Positions 6,333 to 12,606 of a DNA stretch of 17,214 nucleotides are shown here, piece after piece. This DNA comes from DATFXM01 sp035315885. Lineage in GTDB: Bacteria; Acidobacteriota; Blastocatellia; UBA7656. How positions within the stretch are numbered: position 1 is the stretch's first letter; the number at the start of each line of letters is the position of its first letter. Both the position numbers and the translations under genes were made by a program. Below the pieces are notes generated by a model. That model ran no database searches. It saw nothing but the letters and a program-made list of their open reading frames with translations, and was not told where the DNA came from. The stretch covers positions 1 to 17,214 of the forward strand of contig DATFXM010000124.1 in assembly GCA_035315885.1 (NCBI GenBank), in the 5' to 3' direction.

Positions 6333-7937
6333 ATGAAGATTGCTAACTCGATGAGCGGCAGGCAACGCACATACGGTTTGGGAATTTGGGCCCTGGGACT
6401 TGGCTATTTCCTCTTCTACGCACCGTACAGCGGTCTGACTAGAGCCCTGTCGAGAGGGCTGTTGCCGGCGATCGGCGGACCGGTAAATGGTACAGTGCTA
6501 TTGCCGGCTTCAGTAGCGGCGCTGGTCGTCGCAATGCTCGTGTTCATCACCGCGATGGGATGGTGGAAATTCGCCGGGCATCGCCGCGTCTTCGGAATCA
6601 GCGTCCCCTTTCCCCGCCGGCTGACCTTTCTTTCGGGTGTCTGCCTGGCTACCATAATGGGCACCACCACCCTGGTTTTCACCTTTGCAGGTGTTTCAAT
6701 TGTCTTCGTGCTGGTCCTGCTGCGCGGCGGCGTTCTGATCATTGCGCCAGCGGTGGATCTCCTGGTCGGGCGGCGAGTGCGTTGGTTCTCGTGGAGCGCA
6801 ATGTCCATAAGCACCGTCGCCGTCCTCATCACGCTCGGCGATGCTGCCAATTACAGTTTGAGCCTGGGTGCGATATTAACGGTTGCCGCATACCTGCTCG
6901 CTTATTTCATCAAATTCCAGTTGATGAGCAAGATGGCCAAGACTGAGGACCAAGACGCAAACTTGCGCTACTTCGTCGAGGAGCAAATGGTCGCCTCTCC
7001 CCTGTTGCTCCTGGCTCTGGTCGCAATGGCGTTCGTAGGTTTCGGTGAACCGGCCATTGGGTTTCGTACTGGACTGACAACTTTCCTCGCAAGCGACGCA
7101 GTATTCTTCGCGCTGCTCGTGGGGCTGCTTTATGCAGGTCTTTGCGTTTGCACCACGCTTATCTTTCTCGACCGGCGCGAGAATACTTTCTGTATACCGA
7201 TGCACTGCGGTTCCAGCATGCTGGCGGGAATAGCCGCGTCTTATGCTCTTAACATCGGTTTTGGTCAACCGCAACCCAGCGCGCCTCAGCTCACCGGCGC
7301 CGGTCTGATCATTGTTGCGCTCGCATTCCTCTCGCCGCTTCATCATCTCCGCCGCTTTGCTGCGAGACTCAGGTCTTGGATCGGTCTCAGAAATCGGTTC
7401 GCGAACGTCGCGCCTGCGCGGATGAAAGCAGAGAGCCTGGGTTCGGTCGTCGGGTCAGGACGGGTGCTCCTGTTTGTCTGCAGCGGCAACACATGTCGCT
7501 CGCCGATCGCGGCGGCGATAGGCAATGCTGAAATAGCATCGAGATTTCATATTCCGGTTGAATCCCTTGACTCTGCGAAGCTGCCAGCGGTGAGCGCCGG
7601 AATTTCAGTCACTGTCGGGTCGCCGATGAACCACGACGCCCAGGAGGCATTGCGATTGCTCGGTATCCCTGTGATGCCCCATAGTGCTCGCAACTTGACC
7701 GTCGAGCTGGCGCAAGAAGTCGAGAGGATTTATTGCATGACTGAGGCCCACCGAAACGCGGTCATCGGCATGATTCCCGCAGCCGCAGCCAAAACACAAT
7801 GTCTCGATCCAAACGGCGACGTTGAAGACCCGTTGGGCAGCGGACTGGCTGCATACGTAAACTGCGCGCGGCGCATTCACAGTTTAGTTCGGATTCGTTT
7901 CGACGAGATTGGCCTGCAGGCTCAGACGCAAAGTTAA
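6333..7937 (+). CDS. Fusion: 10-TM DMT/EamA-like membrane protein + low-molecular-weight protein phosphatase
   Basis: The 534-residue protein has two parts. Residues about 14-345 form roughly ten hydrophobic segments (for example 14-35, 55-78, 97-145, 150-169, 177-200, 219-238, 254-280 and two more). This resembles drug/metabolite-transporter proteins, although the family match is by topology and not by a clear motif. A basic linker (HHLRRFAARLRSW) follows the last segment and suggests a cytoplasmic C-terminus. Residues about 377-530 are a low-molecular-weight phosphatase: P-loop VCSGNTCRSP with Cys383 and Arg389, and the general-acid pair Asp499-Pro500 in VEDPLG. All catalytic residues are intact. 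Thr387 sits where the arginine-phosphatase YwlE has its specificity Thr. The frame is continuous between the two parts, so the fusion is real unless there is a sequencing error. The ATG at 6333 has no clear Shine-Dalgarno; ATG 6351 is an alternative. It converges on the MosA-like gene with an 11-base gap. Confidence 0.85.
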   Translation: MKIANSMSGRQRTYGLGIWALGLGYFLFYAPYSGLTRALSRGLLPAIGGPVNGTVLLPASVAALVVAMLVFITAMGWWKFAGHRRVFGISVPFPRRLTFLSGVCLATIMGTTTLVFTFAGVSIVFVLVLLRGGVLIIAPAVDLLVGRRVRWFSWSAMSISTVAVLITLGDAANYSLSLGAILTVAAYLLAYFIKFQLMSKMAKTEDQDANLRYFVEEQMVASPLLLLALVAMAFVGFGEPAIGFRTGLTTFLASDAVFFALLVGLLYAGLCVCTTLIFLDRRENTFCIPMHCGSSMLAGIAASYALNIGFGQPQPSAPQLTGAGLIIVALAFLSPLHHLRRFAARLRSWIGLRNRFANVAPARMKAESLGSVVGSGRVLLFVCSGNTCRSPIAAAIGNAEIASRFHIPVESLDSAKLPAVSAGISVTVGSPMNHDAQEALRLLGIPVMPHSARNLTVELAQEVERIYCMTEAHRNAVIGMIPAAAAKTQCLDPNGDVEDPLGSGLAAYVNCARRIHSLVRIRFDEIGLQAQTQS

Positions 7938-7948
7938 GTGACACCGGT

Positions 7949-8857
7949 TCAATTGTTTTTTCGATTGCCATATACGATCGTTCCCACGTGCTCCCCACCC
8001 AACGCAGCGACGATCTGTTCAGGACGGCGGCCATTGACAATCTGAAATGACCGCAACTGTCTTGCATTCTCCAACAGGTCCAAAAGAACGCGCTCGAACG
8101 GTAGGCTTTCAAAATTTCGCCTCTTGAGATCCGAGCTGTCGATCTCGCGGATCAGGCCGACACCGGGATGATGTCGCGGATCCCGGTCGTAGAGCCCGTC
8201 CACATCCTTAACCAGCGTGAGTGACTTACACCCGAAACATTCGGCGAGCAGCAATGATCCCGCGTCGCTCCGATGCGGCGGTATTCGCCCCGAAGGAGGC
8301 AGATGTTCCCAGAGAGAATACGGCGGATCGCCGTTAAAAATCACACCCGGCGCGCTCGCTATGAACAACGGCAGAAGGTGGCCGAAGATTTCGGGAGGAA
8401 TTGCTACAACACCGAAAGGCGCTAGAAGTGTGCCGAGGATGTGAGCGTTACCAAGCGAATCGGCAAGAGCCAACTGTGCGAGGACACCGGTGGGAAGACC
8501 CAGATCGATTCCGATCGACAGAACATGTCTGCTTCGCACGCCTCCGCCGGTGCCGATGATCAACTTTTTCGTTTTCAGACATTGCGCGAGAGCCTCCACT
8601 ACCGGATATACGATCGCTCGCCCCCCATCCATAACTGATCGTCCCCCGATCTTGATCACGTGCGCTTCAGGGAGCATCTTGAAGACCGGGGTCTCGGTCG
8701 ATTTCTGCACGTCCTTGTCCAGCAAACTCTCACGCATCAGCATCGACTGTACATGGTGACGACCGTCTTTCGATCCTGGTAGTTCGCTCAAAATCGGTGA
8801 TTCCTCCTCGCTGATTCCTTTTTCTAATAAGCTTGTAGCTACCGTGACCCCCGGCAC
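7949..8857 (-). CDS. MosA-like amino-acid-kinase-fold protein (molybdenum storage protein alpha homologue)
   Basis: The protein has the amino acid kinase/UMP kinase fold: VIKIGGRSVMDGG (Lys69), the glycine-rich IIGTGGGVRSRH (101-111), RIPPHRSDAG (191-200), LVKDVDGLY (215-223) and the ending GGEHVGTIV. GGRSVMD, GNAHIL, KDVDGLY and the LPFERVLLDLLENAR region resemble Azotobacter MosA more than MosB. MosAB store molybdate as ATP-dependent oxide clusters in a hexamer. In my by-eye comparison the MosA positions Glu129, His140 and His156 correspond here to Pro, Phe and Ser, so classical Mo storage is doubtful and a kinase or scaffold role is open. The longest frame opens with GTG at 8857. A TTG at 8791, preceded by AGGAGGAA at 8808-8801, gives 280 residues and fits MosA's length better. 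It lies 15 bases downstream of the MosB-like gene, an apparent operon. Confidence 0.82.
   Translation of the reverse strand: MPGVTVATSLLEKGISEEESPILSELPGSKDGRHHVQSMLMRESLLDKDVQKSTETPVFKMLPEAHVIKIGGRSVMDGGRAIVYPVVEALAQCLKTKKLIIGTGGGVRSRHVLSIGIDLGLPTGVLAQLALADSLGNAHILGTLLAPFGVVAIPPEIFGHLLPLFIASAPGVIFNGDPPYSLWEHLPPSGRIPPHRSDAGSLLLAECFGCKSLTLVKDVDGLYDRDPRHHPGVGLIREIDSSDLKRRNFESLPFERVLLDLLENARQLRSFQIVNGRRPEQIVAALGGEHVGTIVYGNRKNN
8801..8808 (-). promoter_or_regulatory. Strong Shine-Dalgarno inside the 5' part of the MosA-like frame
   Basis: AGGAGGAA on the minus strand (8808 to 8801) lies 11 bases (from its core) before a TTG codon at 8791 and 8 bases before an ATT codon at 8794. It argues that translation of the MosA-like protein may start at 8791 rather than at the GTG at 8857, which has no comparable site. 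Confidence 0.4.
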
Positions 8858-8872
8858 CGCAACATTTCCGGG

Positions 8873-9688
8873 TTACTCAGCGGTGATAATCGTACCGACG
8901 TGTTCCCCGTCGAGCGCTCGCGTGAGGTTGCGTGGTTCGAGACCATTGATTATCTGAATGGAGCGCCGGTGGGTCGCATTTCGCATCATGTCGAGAACGC
9001 TGCGCTCAACAACCAAATCCCGCAAATCAAGCTGCTCCAGTTCGGTGAGAGTAATTTTTCCTATGAACTTCGCGTTGCGGTCCTTTTTAGGATCCGCCGT
9101 GTACAAGCCTTTTTCATCTTTCACAAAGATCATCGATCTCGTCCCAAATACCTCACTAACCAGATAGCTGCCGGTGTCTGTTCGGTGAGGTGGGATGCGT
9201 CCTACCGCCGGATTGGCGTGCCAGTAGACGTAAGGAGGCATGCCAAAGAAAACCACCGCCCCACGTTCAGCCAGATAGTGGGGCAGTTGAGCAAACTGTG
9301 CCGGCTCAATAAAGGGGATTCCGTGCTTTGCCAGCAGATAATTCAGCATCCTGGCGTTCTGCATGCTGACGAAGGTTCCCAGCACGCTCAGCACGCCGGT
9401 GGGCAGCCCCAGATTCAGTCCAACGCTATAGGCATGCCGCGCTCTGGTGCCCGCGCCGGTCCCGATTATCATCTTGTGACGCCCCAGGTTCTCCACGATC
9501 TCGTCTATTAAAGGAAATACGGCCACCCGTCCACGATCGATGAAGCTCTGGCCGCCGATCTTAATTACATTGGCCTCGGGCAAAATCTGCACCGGAGGTG
9601 GCGCGCTGGTTTGCGCCATCAGACGTGCATCGTCGAGAGAACCGAAGACTAACGATCTGCCGAGTTGAGTGAGAAGATCATCTTCCAT
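8873..9688 (-). CDS. MosB-like amino-acid-kinase-fold protein (molybdenum storage protein beta homologue)
   Basis: The 271-residue protein is almost the same length as Azotobacter MosB (270) and collinear with it: ILPEANVIKIGGQS (Lys43), GTGAGTRARH (76-85), MPPYVYW (150-156), RIPPHRTDTG (164-173), FVKDEKGLYTADP (188-200) and NGLEPRNLTRALDGEHVGTI near the end. These identities make the MosB relationship clear. A paralogous MosA-like gene follows directly, as expected for a hetero-oligomer. The nucleotide-binding features look intact, so ATP binding is likely. Whether it stores Mo or W, or has been recruited as a small-molecule kinase, cannot be read from the sequence. No nitrogenase, mod transporter or molybdopterin gene is in the window. 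ATG at 9688 is the start, with a weak GATGAA before it. It probably forms an operon with the methyltransferase upstream (69-base gap) and the MosA-like gene downstream. Confidence 0.86.
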   Translation of the reverse strand: MEDDLLTQLGRSLVFGSLDDARLMAQTSAPPPVQILPEANVIKIGGQSFIDRGRVAVFPLIDEIVENLGRHKMIIGTGAGTRARHAYSVGLNLGLPTGVLSVLGTFVSMQNARMLNYLLAKHGIPFIEPAQFAQLPHYLAERGAVVFFGMPPYVYWHANPAVGRIPPHRTDTGSYLVSEVFGTRSMIFVKDEKGLYTADPKKDRNAKFIGKITLTELEQLDLRDLVVERSVLDMMRNATHRRSIQIINGLEPRNLTRALDGEHVGTIITAE

Positions 9689-9757
9689 TTTTCATCGCTC
9701 ACATCGCCCAAAGTTGAGGGTCTGAACTCTTCCAGGCTCTCGAGTTGGCCCGGCGTA

Positions 9758-10618
9758 TCAATGTTTTGCTGACGGAATAGCGAGTGCCCTGATCACGTAA
9801 GCCTCCTCGAACTCAAACTCTTGATCCAGGGCGCCAAAGACTGTCACAGACCAACTCTCCAGCTCTTGAAGAATCTGTTCTCGAATCGTCTCCGGAACCA
9901 GAACGCCGCCCAAACCCGTAAGCTGCCGCCAGGAATTGAGCGACTGGCGTGGCGTCGCCGAAACGCGCCACTTAGCCACGCAGATGCTCTCCAGCACGTC
10001 AGCCCCCCGAAGTTTGCACGCTTCTACAAGCTTCTGATTGTGTCTTTGGTTACGGCGTCCCTTAAAACCACGCTCCTGCAATCGTTCATTCATTTCGCTG
10101 GCCATCCGCTCGCGTACGCTCAACGGATCGCGTTCTAGTCGACCAAGCAAAAAGACCGCGCCCGCTGGAGCGGCGACACGAAATACCTCCGAGACTATGC
10201 GCTCATGATTCAACAGGTGCATCGTTCGGGAACTGAAGATTACTCGCGCCGATCCATCGGCGATCGGCCAGCCGGCGTTGGCGTCGGCCTGGAGGAGCGC
10301 GCAGTGATCGGAATCACTACCGAGGCGCCGCCGAAACTCTTCCAGCATGCCGGCTGAAAGATCAAATCCGACATAACGCACCGGGGGTTTGAACCAGCGG
10401 CCGATCTGTCCTGTGCCGGCGCCCACTTCGACGACCAGATCACCCGGACCGGCTTTTCCGATCCCGACCGCAGTTTTAGCTATCTCGCGACAACAGTCGG
10501 ACGGCAGGCCCGCCCGCTGGTCAAAGACTCCCGCTTGTTCGTTGAACAACTCGGGGCTCGCGCTGAAAGAATCTTCGCGCGAGGGTCCTTGCCCCTTGTA
10601 CTTACTCGTAAATCTCAT
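9758..10618 (-). CDS. Class I SAM-dependent methyltransferase
   Basis: The 286-residue protein carries a class I methyltransferase core: motif I LVVEVGAGTGQIGRW, then VRYVGFDLSAGML (acidic end of strand 2) and LLQADANAGWPIADGSARVIFSSRTMHLLNHE for the following strands. The first 60 residues include FNEQAGVFDQRAGLP, a lead-in often seen in small-molecule methyltransferases of the UbiE/type 11 kind. The acceptor is unknown. I prefer ATG at 10618, which has GAGGG a few bases upstream. The frame can be extended to TTG 10642 (8 residues) but without a ribosome site. It is first in an apparent minus-strand operon with the MosB- and MosA-like genes and is divergent from the ABC exporter, which suggests shared control from the 10619-10809 gap. 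Confidence 0.85.
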   Translation of the reverse strand: MRFTSKYKGQGPSREDSFSASPELFNEQAGVFDQRAGLPSDCCREIAKTAVGIGKAGPGDLVVEVGAGTGQIGRWFKPPVRYVGFDLSAGMLEEFRRRLGSDSDHCALLQADANAGWPIADGSARVIFSSRTMHLLNHERIVSEVFRVAAPAGAVFLLGRLERDPLSVRERMASEMNERLQERGFKGRRNQRHNQKLVEACKLRGADVLESICVAKWRVSATPRQSLNSWRQLTGLGGVLVPETIREQILQELESWSVTVFGALDQEFEFEEAYVIRALAIPSAKH

Positions 10619-10809
10619 CACCCTCAGGTTGATTCGGAACAATGGTAGCTTAAGTCACAATGAAGCTGCGTCAGTATAACATGCCCGATGTGCCGCCTCG
10701 AAAGGCTGAGGCGCGAAAACTTCGGATGGGGTTCCGGTATCACAAATTACTTACTCTGGCCGCGGCTGATGCGGTAGGATGAATCCCGCGGGAACGAGGC
10801 CGGGAAACT
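10619..10809. other. Divergent intergenic region between methyltransferase operon and ABC exporter
   Basis: This 191-base gap must hold promoters for both directions. On the + strand the best candidate is TTACTC (10751-10756), 18 bases, then TAGGAT (10775-10780), both weak matches, ending 29 bases before the exporter ATG. A small hairpin CGCCTC/GAGGCG (10694-10699 with 10708-10713, 8-base loop) lies in the middle and could be an operator-like or leader structure. No minus-strand promoter stands out. Confidence 0.3.
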
Positions 10810-11604
10810 ATGATTCTGGAGACTCAAGCGCTCACTCGAAGGTTTGGCAGTCTGACGGCGGTAGACGCAGTGACGCTATCGGTGACGCCCGGGGAGGTGT
10901 TCGGGCTTCTCGGTCCAAACGGCGCCGGCAAGACAACCACGATCAAGATGCTCATAACGCTTTTGCCGCCCACTTCGGGCGCGGCTAAGGTCGCCGGCTT
11001 TGACATCGTTCACGACGCCGACAATGTCCGGCGGGCGATCGGATACGTGTCGCAAATGATCTCGGTAGATGCCTCGTTAACCGGTTTCGAGAATCTGCTG
11101 ATCTTCGCAAAGCTCTATGACATACCTCGCAAAGAACGCGAGACGCGGGTGAGCGAAGCGTTATCTTTTTTTGGGCTGAGCGAAGTTGCGGGAAAACTGG
11201 TGCGCGAATTCTCGGGTGGAATGATTCGACGCCTCGAGGTAGCGCAATCAACGCTTCATCGGCCTCGCTTGCTCTTTCTGGACGAACCAACCGGCGGGCT
11301 GGATCCAATCGCGCGCAAGGCGGTATGGGAGCATATTGAACATCTCCGCTCCGATTTCGGTACCACAATCTTCCTAACGACGCACTACATGGAAGAGGCC
11401 GACACGTTATGCAATCGCGTGGCGATCATGCACCGCGGCAAGATAGTGATCGAGGATTCTCCGCGGCGTCTGAAGGAATCGATCGGTCGACGCGAAGCCA
11501 CACTGGGCGATGTCTTCGTTTACTATGCGGGTGATACGCTGGATTCAGGAGGAAGTTATATTGAGACTTCCAGAGGAAGACGCGCATCCAGGCGTCTTGC
11601 CTGA
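10810..11604 (+). CDS. ABC transporter ATP-binding protein, DrrA-type exporter
   Basis: The 264-residue ATPase has Walker A GPNGAGKTTT, a Q-loop in YVSQM, the signature FSGGM, Walker B LLFLDEPTGGLDP and the H-loop in TTHYMEEA. The C-terminal TLGDVFVYYAG segment is typical of the daunorubicin-resistance (DrrA) branch, which powers ABC-2 permeases exporting drugs, lipids or other hydrophobic molecules. Three loosely Shine-Dalgarno-like G's (CGGGAAACT) precede the ATG. The last 44 bases overlap the permease gene in another frame, and the protein's basic tail (SRGRRASRRLA) is encoded by that overlap. This suggests a recently lengthened C-terminus or tight translational coupling. Peripheral on the cytoplasmic face of the membrane, it should pair with the following permease; its cargo is unknown. 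Confidence 0.94.
   Translation: MILETQALTRRFGSLTAVDAVTLSVTPGEVFGLLGPNGAGKTTTIKMLITLLPPTSGAAKVAGFDIVHDADNVRRAIGYVSQMISVDASLTGFENLLIFAKLYDIPRKERETRVSEALSFFGLSEVAGKLVREFSGGMIRRLEVAQSTLHRPRLLFLDEPTGGLDPIARKAVWEHIEHLRSDFGTTIFLTTHYMEEADTLCNRVAIMHRGKIVIEDSPRRLKESIGRREATLGDVFVYYAGDTLDSGGSYIETSRGRRASRRLA
11547..11555 (+). promoter_or_regulatory. Near-perfect Shine-Dalgarno for the exporter permease (TTG start)
   Basis: AGGAGGAAG at 11547-11555 lies 5 bases before a TTG at 11561 in the permease frame. The frame also contains ATGs at 11510 and 11525, but these fall well inside the conserved end of the ATPase gene and lack a site. I therefore take TTG 11561 as the start. Confidence 0.7.
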
Positions 11605-12412
11605 ACTCGCTGTCTCGGTCAGCTCAAACCCTTTCTCATTGATCGCAAGCTTCGTAAGAAAGACACTTGCTATCACTGAGTTGGAAGCCCGCAAACTGAG
11701 TCATGATTTCTCGGAGCTGATCACCCGAGCCATCCAGCCGGCGCTTTGGCTGCTGTTGTTCGGAACAGTCTTGTCCAGAGCGCGAGTGATCCCGACCGGC
11801 GGCCTTCCTTATCTCGACTTCCTGGCACCTGGGATTCTGGCTCAAAGCGTCTTGTTCGTATCTATCTTCTATGGTGTTGCGATCATCTGGGAGCGCGATC
11901 TTGGGATTACCAGCAAGTTCCTTGTCAGCCCTGTTCCGCGTTCGGCGCTGGTGTTGGGCAAAGCTCTTTCTGCAGGGCTGCGGTCGATTCCGCAGATCGT
12001 GATCATCTACGGGCTGTCGTTGCTTCTGGGTGTAGATTTGAAGTGGAGTCCGGTGGGGCTCGCGGGTGTGTTGATTACTACAATTCTCGGCGCGGCATGG
12101 TTCTCTACTTTTTCGTTGATCATTGCCAGTCTGGTCAAGACACGCGAGCGGTTTATGGGGATCGGGCAGGTATTAACGATGCCGTTGTTTTTTGCCAGTA
12201 ATGCAATCTACCCGATTTCAATGATGCCGGACTGGCTCCGAATCGCCTCGCGGATCAATCCGCTGAGTTACGAGGTGGATGCGCTGCGAACTTTGATGAT
12301 TGAGAACGGAAGCAGCGGGTTTGGGTTGACGACAGACTTTGCCGTGCTTTCGATTTCGGCGCTGGTGTTGGTAGTAGTCGGCGCCCGCCTATACCCCCGA
12401 GTTGTACTCTGA
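11561..12412 (+). CDS. ABC-2 family (DrrB-type) exporter permease
   Basis: The protein of about 283 residues is an inner-membrane permease with about six hydrophobic segments. It has a cytoplasmic N-terminal stretch that includes LSHDFSELITRAIQPALWLLLFG, as in ABC-2 proteins, and a conserved late motif (FFASNAIYPISMMPDWL, then NPLSYEVDALR) characteristic of DrrB/NodJ-like permeases. It should form a dimer with two copies of the ATPase encoded just upstream. The TTG start at 11561 is chosen for its AGGAGG site and overlaps the ATPase gene by 44 bases, implying coupled translation. A longer version from ATG 11510 would add 17 residues. The gene is followed by a strong hairpin and converges on the aminotransferase gene. 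Confidence 0.92.
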   Translation: MRLPEEDAHPGVLPELAVSVSSNPFSLIASFVRKTLAITELEARKLSHDFSELITRAIQPALWLLLFGTVLSRARVIPTGGLPYLDFLAPGILAQSVLFVSIFYGVAIIWERDLGITSKFLVSPVPRSALVLGKALSAGLRSIPQIVIIYGLSLLLGVDLKWSPVGLAGVLITTILGAAWFSTFSLIIASLVKTRERFMGIGQVLTMPLFFASNAIYPISMMPDWLRIASRINPLSYEVDALRTLMIENGSSGFGLTTDFAVLSISALVLVVVGARLYPRVVL

Positions 12413-12520
12413 TAGGTGATTCTTAGCGAGTTGACGATCTTTTGCGATTGGGTCTTTTACGTCTTCCCTCTTCGTGGCTCACCGGTCCCTTGCGGACTTT
12501 GCGCGGAACTTTGAGCATCC

Positions 12521-12552
12521 CCCCTCCACCGACCACAGGGTCGGTGGAGGGG
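12521..12552. terminator. Perfect 14-bp hairpin between convergent genes (bidirectional terminator candidate)
   Basis: CCCCTCCACCGACC (12521-12534) pairs perfectly with GGTCGGTGGAGGGG (12539-12552) around the 4-base loop ACAG. It sits in the 194-base gap between the exporter permease stop and the aminotransferase stop. Neither strand shows a T-run after the stem, so it may act as a roadblock, RNA 3'-end protector or Rho-linked terminator rather than a classical one. Apart from this hairpin the gap 12413-12606 holds nothing I recognise. Confidence 0.7.
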
Positions 12553-12606
12553 CTCAAGCCGATACTTGCGGAATCTCTAAGTCCACTAGTTGGTTCCCGA
12601 AAATCC

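Noticed and set aside
7479..7937. Arsenate reductase (ArsC, thioredoxin-coupled) for the phosphatase domain
   Set aside because: The P-loop ends CRSP and a DP general-acid motif is present as in LMW phosphatases; there is no ars operon context.
1299..9688. Opine metallophore (staphylopine/pseudopaline-type) locus
   Set aside because: There is no nicotianamine-synthase-like gene, histidine racemase or metallophore importer, and the dehydrogenase carries octopine-branch motifs. A metallophore cannot be excluded but is not supported.
7949..9688. Plain UMP kinase (pyrH) or aspartokinase assignment for the two kinase-fold genes
   Set aside because: The paired arrangement and the IPPHR-D-G, GTGxGxRxRH and GEHVGTI motifs fit MosA/MosB rather than PyrH, and there is no ACT domain as in aspartokinases.
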